Of a DNA stretch of 64,000 bases, positions 17,587-26,548 are shown piece after piece; the first letter of the stretch is position 1, and the number at the start of each line of letters is the position of its first letter. The stretch is from NCBI GenBank assembly GCA_023384675.1, contig JAHDVK010000022.1:31621-95620 (forward strand), read 5' to 3'. Source of the DNA: Bryobacteraceae bacterium (GTDB lineage: Bacteria; Acidobacteriota; Terriglobia; Bryobacterales; Bryobacteraceae). The notes below the pieces were generated by a model that saw only the letters and a program-made list of their open reading frames with translations, was not told where the DNA came from and searched no databases. A program made the translations under genes and the position numbers.

Positions 17587-18267
17587 GTGAATGGTGCAAA
17601 AGGCGCAATTTTTGCTCAAAACGAGCTGTTTTCCGGCCTCTCGAACGCGGATCTGGAGCAACTCGCCGCGCGGGCGCAGCCCCGTGACTACGCCGAGGGG
17701 GAAATCCTTTTTTATGAAGGAGATCCGTGCGTCGGCGTGCATCTGATCACCGCCGGCGCGGTGAAGATCGTCAAGACCACTCCCTCGGGCCGCCAACTCG
17801 TGCTTGCCGCGCAGCCCGCCCCGGCCACCGTGGCCGAAGTACCGGTTTTTGACGGCGGACCGTACCCGGCCACGGTCACCGCCACGGAAACTACCCGGGC
17901 GTATCTGATTCCGCGCAATGACTTTCTCGCCTTCTGCAAGCTGCACCCCGAGTTGGCGCTGCGGTTTCTGGAGGTCTTCGGCGGGCGGCTGCGCCAGTTG
18001 GTGTTTCTGGTCGAAAGGATCACGTTCGGCAACGTCCGCCAGCGCCTGGCCCAGCGCCTTCTCGATCTCGCGCAAGCCGCTGGCGGAAAAGCGTTTACGC
18101 TCGACCAGACGCACGAGGAGATAGCCTCCTATCTCGGCACGGTGCGCGAGGTGGTTACGCGCAATCTCGGCCGCTTCCAAAGTGAGGGCCTGATCCGGCT
18201 CAACCGCCGGGAGATCCTGCTTCTGGATGCCGATGGCCTGCGGGCCGAAGCCGAAACGGAATTGTGA
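17587..18267 (+). CDS. Crp/Fnr family transcriptional regulator
   Basis: A 226-residue regulator from a GTG start. The cyclic-nucleotide-binding-like beta-roll covers about 12-125 (EGEILFYEGDPCVGVHLITA). A long dimer helix follows, and then a helix-turn-helix at about 165-205 with the recognition helix in YLGTVREVVTRNLGRF. The N-terminal four-cysteine cluster of classical Fnr is absent, so this is not an oxygen-sensing Fnr of the E. coli kind; the effector is unknown. It is 45 bases from the divergent BstA-like gene and 45 bases before the polyferredoxin gene, both plausible targets. Confidence 0.88.
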   Translation: MNGAKGAIFAQNELFSGLSNADLEQLAARAQPRDYAEGEILFYEGDPCVGVHLITAGAVKIVKTTPSGRQLVLAAQPAPATVAEVPVFDGGPYPATVTATETTRAYLIPRNDFLAFCKLHPELALRFLEVFGGRLRQLVFLVERITFGNVRQRLAQRLLDLAQAAGGKAFTLDQTHEEIASYLGTVREVVTRNLGRFQSEGLIRLNRREILLLDADGLRAEAETEL

Positions 18268-18312
18268 TTCCGGTCACTGCTTTCAATCCCCGTTTCCCGG
18301 CACCATGGAAGC

Positions 18313-19365
18313 ATGACCGCCGCCCCGCCCCCGGTTGAACGGCCCGTCACCAAGCCTTATGTCCGCCGCCTCGAAGCGGACCGGTCGCAGGCTTGGAGGC
18401 GCGCGTTCCAGGCGGCGTTTTTTGCGCTGAATATCTGGATCGGCGTCCAGTTTTACCTCTTTGTGCGCCACTTCGAAGGGACCGGCTGGGGCCGGTTCGA
18501 GCGCCCGCCGGGCGTCGAGGGCTGGCTGCCTATCGCCTCGCTGATGAACCTCAAGTTCTGGATCGCCACCGGCTTGATTCCGGGCGTCCATCCGGCGGGC
18601 ATGTTTCTGCTGATCGCCTTTCTGGCGATGTCGTTCGTCTTCCGCAAGTCCTTCTGCAGTTGGCTGTGCCCGGTGGGGACGTTCTCCGAATACCTGTGGA
18701 AGCTGGGGCGCGAGACGTTCCGCCGCAATTGGGCGCTGCCCCGCTGGCTCGACATCCCGCTGCGGAGCCTGAAATACATCCTGCTGGGGCTGTTCGGCTG
18801 GGCGGTGTACTCGATGTCGCCGCGCGCGATCCAGGAATTTCTGGAATCGCCCTACGGCGTGGTGGCGGACGTCAAAATGCTCGATTTTTTCCGCAAAATG
18901 GGGCTTGCGACGGCCATTACGCTGGCAATTTTGGTGGTTTTGTCGATCTTCGTGCGCAACTTCTGGTGCCGCTACCTGTGCCCCTACGGCGCGCTGATGG
19001 GTTTGGCCTCGATGCTCAGCCCCGTGCGCATCCGGCGTGAACCGGCGAAGTGCATCGACTGCGCAAAGTGCGCCAAAGCTTGCCCTTCGATCCTGCCCGT
19101 GGACACACTGGTGCAGATCCGTTCGGCGGAGTGCATCGGGTGCCTGGAATGCGTGGCGGTGTGCCCGGCCGAGGGGGCGCTCGATCTAAAGACCGCCGGG
19201 CCGAAGCGCTGGCGCGTGGCCCCGTGGGCCGTGGCGGCGGGTGTGGCGGGCATCTTCTTCGGCATCGTACTCGCGGCGCAGTTCACCGGCCACTGGGGTA
19301 CCCACGTGCCGGATGAAGTGTACCGCGAACTGATTCCGCGCGCCCAGGAATTCGGCCACCCGTAG
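18313..19365 (+). CDS. 4Fe-4S polyferredoxin membrane protein (NapH/CcoG-like)
   Basis: A 350-residue membrane iron-sulfur protein. Five or so hydrophobic segments flank two membrane Cys motifs, CSWLCP and CRYLCPYG. Two 4Fe-4S ferredoxin motifs follow, CIDCAKCAKACP and CIGCLECVAVCP at about 250-285, and then a last membrane helix. This is the NapH/MauN/CcoG layout, in which electrons pass from quinol or ferredoxins to a periplasmic or maturation partner. No nap or cco genes adjoin, so the partner is unknown. It lies directly behind the Crp/Fnr gene. Its final 382 bases are overlapped antisense by the frame of the GT39-like gene. Confidence 0.88.
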   Translation: MTAAPPPVERPVTKPYVRRLEADRSQAWRRAFQAAFFALNIWIGVQFYLFVRHFEGTGWGRFERPPGVEGWLPIASLMNLKFWIATGLIPGVHPAGMFLLIAFLAMSFVFRKSFCSWLCPVGTFSEYLWKLGRETFRRNWALPRWLDIPLRSLKYILLGLFGWAVYSMSPRAIQEFLESPYGVVADVKMLDFFRKMGLATAITLAILVVLSIFVRNFWCRYLCPYGALMGLASMLSPVRIRREPAKCIDCAKCAKACPSILPVDTLVQIRSAECIGCLECVAVCPAEGALDLKTAGPKRWRVAPWAVAAGVAGIFFGIVLAAQFTGHWGTHVPDEVYRELIPRAQEFGHP

Positions 19366-21029
19366 GCGGCCGCGGCGCCGGGTGAGTGGATCAGGAAGAT
19401 CTTGCGGGAGCCCAGGTCATGCAGCATCTCGGCCGTATTCCGGGGTGGTTCTTTAGAAACCGCCCAGAGGCGTCCGCTGGCGCGTGGCGCATACACCAGA
19501 CCTCTCCGCTGGAGTTCGTAGATCAAGGGCGGCAGTTCCAGGTCGCTTGTGAGCCGGTCGCCGGTTCTCCAGTGCGTCCGCAAATAGTCGGCCGCCTTCG
19601 CAGCCTCGCGGAAAGCGCCCGTTTCCACGGACCGGGGGATCGATTGCGAGGCATGGATCCGCAGGCCCTGCCAGCAAACCAGCGCCAGAAGAACGGCTCC
19701 GGCCCAGCGCGTCCGGCCTCCCAGACGGCCCAAGCCACAAGCCACGAGCAGCAACCAGGGCAGGGATAGCCACAGCCAGACCCGCGTATATGGCATCGCC
19801 GGGTAGATGAACAGCGCCGCGGCGAGCCATGCCGCGGAGATGGAGGCCAGTCCGGCGCTCCGCCAACCTGCCGCGGCCGCCGCGCAGAGCGCCGTCCAGA
19901 GCCACCCGGGCACGTCCTGCCCCCAATGGCTCCAGAGCCTGAGCGCAAATTGCGGGATCCCCCGGAGGGCATCGGCGCGGGCAAGCGGCTGCATTTCGGG
20001 CGTAATCGCCGCGGCGAAACCGCTTGCTGTCAACGCCGGCGCGTAAAGGACCAGCGTGAGCGCGCCCGCCCCCAGCAACGCGGGGCCGGCCTCCCGCCAG
20101 GCCGCGGCGCGCCCCGCCAGGACCCACAGCGCGAGCGGAGCCAGCGCGTAGAGCGCCACCGGAATGGTGTACAGCCACAGCGCCGCCAGAATCGCAAACC
20201 AGATCCAGGCGCCGGCGTCCGCTTGCTTCCTGAGCTTCACGCAAAGCGGGATCATTAAAAGAAACAGCAGTCCGAACAACGTATAGCCGCGGGCATTGGC
20301 CGAATAGAAGACCCACGGCCAACTCACGGCCACCAGCGCCGCCGCGGGCAGTGCCGCCGCCCGACCCTGCAGCGCCACTGCCGCCAGCGCCGCCGCCGGA
20401 ACCATGAGCGTCCCAGCCAGCAGCGCCGTCAGCCGGATGGCCCATGGCTCCCCGCCGAACAGAGCCGTCGCCACATGTGCCAGGACCGTATGAAGAATGT
20501 GATTATTCGGCGCCGGGTAATACGCGATTCCGTAAATCAAGGGCTTCGAGACGAACTCCAGGTAGGTCACCGATTCGTCCACGCGCATCGGCTGGCCGAG
20601 ATACGCCGCCCTGAGAACGAGAGCCGCCGCGGTAATGGCGGCCAAGACCGCCCACCTGGCACGCAGTTCAACCCCGGCCCAGACGCGGGCTTCCCACAGA
20701 GTGGCACCCGCCTGACGGCAGCCCTGGTCCAGAGCCCCGCGGAACCGCCATAGCGCCCCCGCTATCAGGATGCAGATCGCGAATGCCGCCAACGACTTGC
20801 GCTGCATAGCCGCGATCCTTGGCAAGGGAAAGCCGCTGGCCGAGCCGTCCGGCGCCAGGGCGTCCAGACGCGCCTTCACTGCCTCCGGCGGCAGCAGCCC
20901 CGACACCAGGCAAAAACCAGACGAAACCACGAGTCCGCCCATCACCACAATGAGCAGAATCCGCGTGAAAAGAAGCGGCTGCGCCCGCCGCCCGGGGCCT
21001 CCGCTGGCTACTCCGGATTCTTCACCCAA
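18984..21029 (-). CDS. GT39/ArnT-like glycosyltransferase, integral membrane, with aberrant C-terminus
   Basis: The open frame encodes 681 residues from a TTG at 21029. Twelve or so membrane helices span about 20-530. The first loop carries GQPMRVDESVTYLEF, the acidic Asp-Glu motif of GT-C enzymes that transfer sugars from polyprenyl-phosphate donors. YYPAPNNHILHTVLAHV follows, as in acidobacterial GT39-like proteins. After DLGSRKIFLIHSPGAAAAYG (near residue 555) the sequence becomes a Ser/Pro/Arg-rich antisense copy of the polyferredoxin gene and has no family character. The native C-terminus therefore probably lies near 19370, lost by deletion or frameshift, or the gene uses a long convergent overlap. 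Confidence 0.65.
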   Translation of the reverse strand: MGEESGVASGGPGRRAQPLLFTRILLIVVMGGLVVSSGFCLVSGLLPPEAVKARLDALAPDGSASGFPLPRIAAMQRKSLAAFAICILIAGALWRFRGALDQGCRQAGATLWEARVWAGVELRARWAVLAAITAAALVLRAAYLGQPMRVDESVTYLEFVSKPLIYGIAYYPAPNNHILHTVLAHVATALFGGEPWAIRLTALLAGTLMVPAAALAAVALQGRAAALPAAALVAVSWPWVFYSANARGYTLFGLLFLLMIPLCVKLRKQADAGAWIWFAILAALWLYTIPVALYALAPLALWVLAGRAAAWREAGPALLGAGALTLVLYAPALTASGFAAAITPEMQPLARADALRGIPQFALRLWSHWGQDVPGWLWTALCAAAAAGWRSAGLASISAAWLAAALFIYPAMPYTRVWLWLSLPWLLLVACGLGRLGGRTRWAGAVLLALVCWQGLRIHASQSIPRSVETGAFREAAKAADYLRTHWRTGDRLTSDLELPPLIYELQRRGLVYAPRASGRLWAVSKEPPRNTAEMLHDLGSRKIFLIHSPGAAAAYGWPNSWARGISSRYTSSGTWVPQWPVNCAASTMPKKMPATPAATAHGATRQRFGPAVFRSSAPSAGHTATHSRHPMHSAERICTSVSTGRIEGQALAHFAQSMHFAGSRRMRTGLSIEAKPISAP

Positions 21030-21078
21030 GCACGTTCTCCCGGCTTTGAGACATTCACCGCTTTCCGCCGAACCGCCA

Positions 21079-22287
21079 TCACCAGTTCGTAATTGACCCG
21101 TCCGGGCGCCGGTACACCGGGATCGGCTGGCTAAACGACGTGATTTCGGCCATCATCTTGACCTTGGACGAATCGAATTCCACACCGAGGCCCGGAGCCT
21201 CCACCGGATGCATCTTGCCGTTGCGGAAATCATAGGAGCGTGGCAGATAGGGAATCTCGCGCGTCCCGTCGCCGAGCATCTCCATGATCACCGGCCCGGG
21301 AAACGCCGCGCAGGCGTGCACAAGTGCTGCCTCCGCGATGGGACCCGTGAAGTGCGGCGCCAGCCCCACGTAATGCGTCTCGCACAGCGCGGCGATTTTC
21401 ATAAACTCCGTGATGCCGCCCGAATTCGGCAGCGAGACACGGCAATAGTCGATCAGATCGTTCTCGATCAGGTGCCGGATGTCCCACTTGTCACTGTGAT
21501 GCTCGCCCACCGCGATCGGCGATTTCACCTGCGGCCGCAGCTTTTCGTACAGCGCCTGGTACTCGGAGCGGACCAGATCCTCCAGGAACAAGGGATTCAG
21601 CGGCTCCAGCAACTGCGCCAGCCGCACAGCATCGGCGTAATCCAACCGCGTGTGAAAGTCGATCGCCCAATCGCCCTCGGGACCCACGCCCTCGCGGATC
21701 TCGCGGCAGTGCTCGACGGTATGATCGATGCGCCGCCGCGCGTCGAACTGTCCCCCGTCGCCCGGCCCGGTCACCGAGGTGCGAAATGCCCGGAAGCCGG
21801 CCTCGATGCACGCCCGGGCGGTCTCGGCGGTGGTCCCCTTGCGGGGAAACCCGGTCGAGTAGCATTCGACATGGTCCCGCGTCCGCCCGCCCAGCAGTTC
21901 GTACACGGGCACGCCCAGCGCCTTGCCCTTGATGTCCCATAACGCCAGATCGAGCGCGCCTAACGCATGGATCTTCTCCCGCCCCGGCGGGTAGAAATGC
22001 CCGCGATAGACGTACTGCCAGAGATGCTCGATCCGGTTCGCCTCCTGGCCGATCAGCATCCCGGCGCACTGCTCGATGGTGTCGCGCGAGCCGCCCTCGC
22101 CGATGCCGGTGAGGCCCTGGTCGGTTTCCACGGTCACTACATGGAAGCTTTGATTGAAGATCGGCCGCGAGATCGGAGACTCCCACAGCCGGATGCGCGT
22201 AATTTTGAGCTTCTGTAGCGCTGCGCGTGCCCGCGCCAGCAGACCGCCGCCCGCCAGAACCTGAAAGAGCTGCCGCCGGTTCATCAT
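21079..22287 (-). CDS. Mandelate racemase/muconate lactonizing family protein (galactonate-dehydratase-like)
   Basis: A 402-residue enolase-superfamily protein with an export-type N-terminus (MMNRRQLFQVLAGGGLLARA). The capping domain is at about 30-140 and the barrel after that. The three metal-binding acids appear as Asp in WAIDFHTRLD, Glu in LFLEDLV and Glu in AVGEHHSD. APHFTGPIA carries the His seen in galactonate-dehydratase-like members. These enzymes dehydrate sugar acids by abstracting a proton next to the carboxylate. An exported enolase-superfamily enzyme fits the secreted-enzyme style of this genome. It is divergent from a sulfatase gene with 73 bases between the starts. Substrate unknown. 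Confidence 0.85.
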   Translation of the reverse strand: MMNRRQLFQVLAGGGLLARARAALQKLKITRIRLWESPISRPIFNQSFHVVTVETDQGLTGIGEGGSRDTIEQCAGMLIGQEANRIEHLWQYVYRGHFYPPGREKIHALGALDLALWDIKGKALGVPVYELLGGRTRDHVECYSTGFPRKGTTAETARACIEAGFRAFRTSVTGPGDGGQFDARRRIDHTVEHCREIREGVGPEGDWAIDFHTRLDYADAVRLAQLLEPLNPLFLEDLVRSEYQALYEKLRPQVKSPIAVGEHHSDKWDIRHLIENDLIDYCRVSLPNSGGITEFMKIAALCETHYVGLAPHFTGPIAEAALVHACAAFPGPVIMEMLGDGTREIPYLPRSYDFRNGKMHPVEAPGLGVEFDSSKVKMMAEITSFSQPIPVYRRPDGSITNW

Positions 22288-22360
22288 TCGGAAAGGGTAT
22301 CCGATCTTGCGCGCCTGCGCCAGCAACGCCCCCGGAGACCGCTTCCGATACAATCACCGC

Positions 22361-23752
22361 ATGAACCGCCGCCAGTTTCTCGCCGCTCCGCTCGCCGCGC
22401 CTGCCGTGCTCGCGCAGGGGCGCAACACGCGCCCGAACATCCTTGTCCTCATTGCCGACGATCTCGGACTCCACACCGGCGCTTATGGCGATGCGCAGGC
22501 CAAGATGCCCAACCTCGACCGGATGGCCGCCGAAGGCGTGCGTTTCACCAACGCCTTCTGCACCACCGCCTCATGCAGCGCATCGCGTTCGGTGATTTTC
22601 ACCGGACTCCACAACCACGCCAATGGGCAATACGGCCATGCGCACGCGTATCACAAGATGAGCCTGCTGCCGCACGTGAAGCCGCTTTCGGCCCTGCTGA
22701 AGCCAGCCGGCTACCGCACCGGCATTGCCGGCAAATTTCACGTCGCGCCAGCCGCGCAATTCGGCTGGGACTACTTCGCGGAGGGCCGCGGCCGCAACGT
22801 GCAATCCCTGGCCGAACGCTTCCAGAAGTTCCTGGATGCTACCGAGAACCGCCCCTGGTATATGCACATCGGCTACGATGACCCTCACCGCCTCGGCCGC
22901 GGCTTCGGCAATGAACTCGAGCACCCCGGCGTCGTCAAAACCTCATTCGAGCCCAGCCTGATCCGCGTGCCCTCGTTCCTGCCCGATAACGAGCCCACCC
23001 GACGGGAAGTCGCCGAATATTACGAAGCCTCGAACCGCTTCGATCAGGGTGTGGGCATGATCCTCGACATCCTGCGGGCGCGGAATCAGCTCGACCGCAC
23101 CATGATCGTCGTCATGAGCGACAACGGCATGGCTTTTCCCAACGCGAAGACGAATGTTTACGACGCCGGCGCCCGCCTGCCCCTGATCATCCGCGGACCT
23201 GACGCGCCGGCGGGTACTGTCAACGAAGCTCTTGTCCACTGGCCCGACCTCGTCCCGACGATGCTGGAATGGGCCGGGGCCAAGGGCCCTGAGTACGGCC
23301 TGCATGGGCGAAGCTTTGCGAACGTGCTGGGGCAGCCCCGGCCCGCCGGGTGGGACCAGGTCCACCTCTCCCACACCTTCCACGAAATCACGATGTATTA
23401 CCCCATGCGCGGCACACGCACCCGCCAATACAAGTACCTTCGCAACCTCTATCCGGAGCTGGCCTTTCCACAAGCCTCGGATCTGTGGGAGTCGCCGACG
23501 TGGCAAAGCGTCGTGAAGCTGGGCGACTCGGGCCGCGTCGGCATGCGGCCCGCCGCGCAGTATCTCCACCGCCCGGCGGAAGAGTTGTACGACATCACCG
23601 CCGATCCGGACGAGGTGAGCAATCTCGCGCACGTTCCCGCGCACAGCAAGGCCCTGGAGACCCTGCGGCGGGAGACCCACGCGTTCCGGAAACGCACAAA
23701 CGATCCCTGGCTGATCAACGACCGCGAAGGCCCGTTCGCGAACCTGGGTTAA
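22361..23752 (+). CDS. Exported sulfatase (type I, sulfamidase-like)
   Basis: A 463-residue alkaline-phosphatase-superfamily sulfatase. The signal MNRRQFLAAPLAAPAVLAQ is Tat-like. PNILVLIADDLG places the metal-binding Asp pair, and VVMSDNGMAF supplies the second Asp-Asn pair. The formylglycine site reads CSASR rather than the usual CxPSR. Sequence style (HSHT-like HLSHTFHE, YEASNRFDQGVGMIL) is nearest to heparan N-sulfatase-like bacterial enzymes. It would remove sulfate from extracellular glycans. The ATG at 22361 is chosen because the signal starts there, and the frame is open for 18 more codons upstream. It is divergent from the enolase-superfamily gene. Confidence 0.87.
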   Translation: MNRRQFLAAPLAAPAVLAQGRNTRPNILVLIADDLGLHTGAYGDAQAKMPNLDRMAAEGVRFTNAFCTTASCSASRSVIFTGLHNHANGQYGHAHAYHKMSLLPHVKPLSALLKPAGYRTGIAGKFHVAPAAQFGWDYFAEGRGRNVQSLAERFQKFLDATENRPWYMHIGYDDPHRLGRGFGNELEHPGVVKTSFEPSLIRVPSFLPDNEPTRREVAEYYEASNRFDQGVGMILDILRARNQLDRTMIVVMSDNGMAFPNAKTNVYDAGARLPLIIRGPDAPAGTVNEALVHWPDLVPTMLEWAGAKGPEYGLHGRSFANVLGQPRPAGWDQVHLSHTFHEITMYYPMRGTRTRQYKYLRNLYPELAFPQASDLWESPTWQSVVKLGDSGRVGMRPAAQYLHRPAEELYDITADPDEVSNLAHVPAHSKALETLRRETHAFRKRTNDPWLINDREGPFANLG

Positions 23753-23788
23753 CTGGCGAGGCCGGGGGCAACGGCCCCGGATCAGAGG

Positions 23789-25315
23789 TCAGACGTTGAA
23801 CTCGATGCCTTGCGCCAGCGGCAGGCTGGCGCCCCAGTTGATCGTGACGGTCTGGCGGCGCATGTAGGCTTTCCAGGAATCGCTGCCGGCCTCGCGGCCG
23901 CCGCCGGTTTCCTTTTCGCCGCCGAAGGCGCCGCCGATCTCCGCGCCGCTGGTGCCGATGTTCACGTTGGCGATGCCGCAGTCGCTGCCGCGCGCGCTGA
24001 GGAAGGTCTCGGCGGCAATCAGGTTGTTCGTGAAAATCGCGCTGCTGAGGCCCTGGGGCACGTTATTGTGCCATGCGATGGCCTCATCGAGCGTGCCGTA
24101 CTCCATGATGTAGAGGATCGGGGCGAAGATCTCTTCCTGAACGATGGGCATATCCGGGCGGGCGCGCACGAGCGTGGGTTCGACGAAACAGGCGTCTTCC
24201 GGGCCGGTGTGCTTGCCGCCGCAAAGGATTTCGCCTCCTTCGGCGCGGACCCTTTCCAGGCCCTGCATCATTTCGTCCACGGCCGCGCGGTTGATCAGCG
24301 GCCCCATCAGGGTTTGCGGATCGAGCGGGTCGCCGATGCGAATCTGCGCGTATGCGGCCTGGAGACGGCCGATGAAAGCGGGGGCGATGGACTTCTGCAG
24401 AAACAGGCGCCGGATGGTGGTACAACGTTGTCCGGCGGTGCCGACGGCCCCGAACAGCACCGCGCGCAAGGCGAGATCGAGGTTGGCATCTTCGGTCACG
24501 ATCACGCCGTTGTTACCTCCGAGTTCAAGGATGGTGCGCCCCACGCGCCGCCCCACCACTTCGGCCACGCGGTAACCCATGCGGCAACTGCCGGTGGCGC
24601 TGATCAGCGGGACGCGCCGGTCGTGCAGCAGCCGTTCGCCAACGCTGGAGCCCCGGCCGATCACGAGCGTGAAGACGCCCTCCCAGCCGTGCCGCGCCAG
24701 CACGGTGTTGCAGATGTTCTGGACGGCGATGGCGGTCAAGGGGGTTTCCGACGAGGGTTTCCAGATCGTGGCGTCGCCGCACACCGCGGCGATGAGCGCA
24801 TTCCAGCTCCACACCGCCACCGGGAAATTGAAGGCCGAGATCACACCCACCACGCCGAGCGGGTGCCACTGCTCGTACATGCGGTGCTCGGGCCGCTCGC
24901 TGTGCATGGAGAGGCCGTAAAGCTGCCGCGAAAGGCCCACGGCAAAGTCGGCGATATCGATCATCTCCTGCACTTCGCCCTTGCCTTCGGCGAGGATTTT
25001 GCCCATTTCGAGGGCAACCAGCGCGCCCAGGTCATCCTTTTGGCGGCGCAATTCGTTGCCGATTTCGCGGACGATCTCGCCGCGCTTCGGCGCGGGCAGC
25101 ATGCGCCAGCGGTCGAAGGTGGCGGCGGTATCGAGCATCACGGCCTCGTAGTCGTCCTCGGAGGCCATCAGCACGCGGGCGATTTCCTCGCCCGTGGCGG
25201 GATTGACGGAAATCAACTCGCCGCCGGTGGGCGCGGCGATCCACGAACGGCCGCAGGCGCCGGAGTTGACGGCGCGCAGGCCCAATCGTTCGAGTAGAGC
25301 TTGGCTGGTTGGCAT
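23789..25315 (-). CDS. ALDH7-type aldehyde dehydrogenase (aminoadipate-semialdehyde/piperideine-carboxylate type)
   Basis: A 508-residue NAD-dependent aldehyde dehydrogenase. The catalytic Cys is in GTAGQRCTTIRR, the general-base Glu in ILELGGNNG and the conserved Asn in ISAFNFPVAVW. EIFAPILYIMEYGTLDEAI and GGAFGGEKETGGGREAGSD are typical of the ALDH7/antiquitin group, which oxidises alpha-aminoadipate semialdehyde, in equilibrium with piperideine-6-carboxylate, during lysine breakdown. No other lysine-degradation gene is near, so the physiological substrate is an inference from subfamily. It seems monocistronic. A terminator for the gene upstream lies just before it. Confidence 0.85.
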   Translation of the reverse strand: MPTSQALLERLGLRAVNSGACGRSWIAAPTGGELISVNPATGEEIARVLMASEDDYEAVMLDTAATFDRWRMLPAPKRGEIVREIGNELRRQKDDLGALVALEMGKILAEGKGEVQEMIDIADFAVGLSRQLYGLSMHSERPEHRMYEQWHPLGVVGVISAFNFPVAVWSWNALIAAVCGDATIWKPSSETPLTAIAVQNICNTVLARHGWEGVFTLVIGRGSSVGERLLHDRRVPLISATGSCRMGYRVAEVVGRRVGRTILELGGNNGVIVTEDANLDLALRAVLFGAVGTAGQRCTTIRRLFLQKSIAPAFIGRLQAAYAQIRIGDPLDPQTLMGPLINRAAVDEMMQGLERVRAEGGEILCGGKHTGPEDACFVEPTLVRARPDMPIVQEEIFAPILYIMEYGTLDEAIAWHNNVPQGLSSAIFTNNLIAAETFLSARGSDCGIANVNIGTSGAEIGGAFGGEKETGGGREAGSDSWKAYMRRQTVTINWGASLPLAQGIEFNV

Positions 25316-25357
25316 ATGTTTGACTCCGTCGTTATTGTATGCGGCCCGGGGAGGAAG

Positions 25358-25399
25358 AAAAATCGCCCCGGCGCGTGATGCGACGCACGCGCCGGGGCG
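25358..25399 (-). terminator. Rho-independent terminator
   Basis: A perfect 14-bp stem (CGCCCCGGCGCGTG with its complement, loop ATGCGACG) lies 42 bases after the stop of the leftward gene ending at 25441. On the minus strand it is followed by five T residues. It separates that gene from the downstream ALDH gene. Confidence 0.85.
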
Positions 25400-25440
25400 G
25401 GCCGGATTTTCACGGCCATGCAGGGAGGTTCAAACGCCGA

Positions 25441-25893
25441 CTAAATGCCGAGCTTTCGTACGGTTTTTTCGATCATTTCGGCTCGCGTCACCACGCCCAC
25501 GCTGTGTGCGCGCAGCAGTTCACGTTGTTGGGCGGCGTTGCCTCGCTCGAGCAGATCCTTCTTGTTTCCAATGAAGAGATCGAGGAGCGACGCCAGGTTC
25601 TTCAGCCGGTCGAACTCGCGCTGCTGCCGGGCATCGAGCGTCAGCCCGCTCTGATCGAGTTCCGCCACCAGCCGGCTGATTTCGCTTGACTTCCTGACGA
25701 ACTCATCGAGCCGCGATTCGGCGATGGAAACATCGGCCCGGCGGTTCTTCAGCTGCTTCGCGAGGTCATCGGCTATCACGCGGAGTTCGCGCGCTTCGCT
25801 GGTCAACTGCCCGGCGAGAGGCGCATTCGAGTTGGCGCTGGCCGGAATCAGGGCGAGCGCGCACACGAGGATCATCGAGAGAGTGGTCTTCAT
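25441..25893 (-). CDS. Exported helical protein of unknown function, 150 aa
   Basis: A 150-residue protein with signal peptide MKTTLSMILVCALALIPASA. The rest is charged and helical with coiled-coil character (ARELRVIADDLAKQLKNR, RQQREFDRLKNLASLLDLF), probably periplasmic. The second ATG (25893) is preferred over the one at 25914 because AAGGAGAACGTGAA sits just before it and the signal peptide begins there. No family recognised. It is followed by a strong terminator, consistent with an independently expressed structural or stress protein. Confidence 0.72.
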   Translation of the reverse strand: MKTTLSMILVCALALIPASANSNAPLAGQLTSEARELRVIADDLAKQLKNRRADVSIAESRLDEFVRKSSEISRLVAELDQSGLTLDARQQREFDRLKNLASLLDLFIGNKKDLLERGNAAQQRELLRAHSVGVVTRAEMIEKTVRKLGI

Positions 25894-26134
25894 TTCACGT
25901 TCTCCTTGATGCACCGCGGGCGTTCGCCTGCACGATACCTCTGCCGGGCGCCGCGGGGCTGAATTGTACTGGGAAGATCGGCGGGCATCCCGGGAGGGGA
26001 TGCGCCTACACCCGATGAGATGCGTGGCGGATTTTTCGGGTTACAAAAACCGGATAGGGGTTTCACCAATTCCCGCGGGGGCCTCGCTGGGCATAGAATG
26101 GCGGTGAGGATTCGGCGGCCGAGGAGGCAGATCG

Positions 26135-26548
26135 ATGCAGACGCATGTCAAGGTACTCGCTTGGTTGAATGTGGTTTTGGGAGGAATGGGCGTGGTCTTT
26201 GCCCTCGGCGCGATGGCCAGCGCGCAGTGGCTGGCTCAGGTGCTGCACGACGTCAATGCCGAATTCGAGGTGCCGCTGGCGCTGATTCAGGTTGTGGTGA
26301 CGGTGATTCTCGGCACAATTATGGTATCGTCGCTGCCGTGCCTGATTCTCGGTTTCGGACTATTGAATTTCCGGCCCTGGGCGCGAATCCTCGGTCTGCT
26401 GCTTTGCGCGCTTCTGCTGTTGAACTTCCCGTTCGGCACAGCGGTCGCCCTGTATGGCTTCTGGGTGCTGCTGAAGCCTGAGACGGAGGCGTTATTCCAA
26501 CCCGCCGGCGCTACAAACTACGCAGGTGGAAGCCGCCATCCACATTGA
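26135..26548 (+). CDS. Small integral membrane protein, 137 aa
   Basis: A 137-residue protein with three or four membrane segments at about 7-28, 46-60, 62-80 and 84-115 (RPWARILGLLLCALLLL). It resembles uncharacterised small four-helix membrane proteins of the DUF4064-like kind, but no diagnostic motif is seen. The start ATG follows GAGGAGGC about 10 bases upstream. A TAGAAT hexamer 36 bases upstream could serve as a -10. The 3' end overlaps the convergent SDR gene by 38 bases. Confidence 0.65.
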   Translation: MQTHVKVLAWLNVVLGGMGVVFALGAMASAQWLAQVLHDVNAEFEVPLALIQVVVTVILGTIMVSSLPCLILGFGLLNFRPWARILGLLLCALLLLNFPFGTAVALYGFWVLLKPETEALFQPAGATNYAGGSRHPH

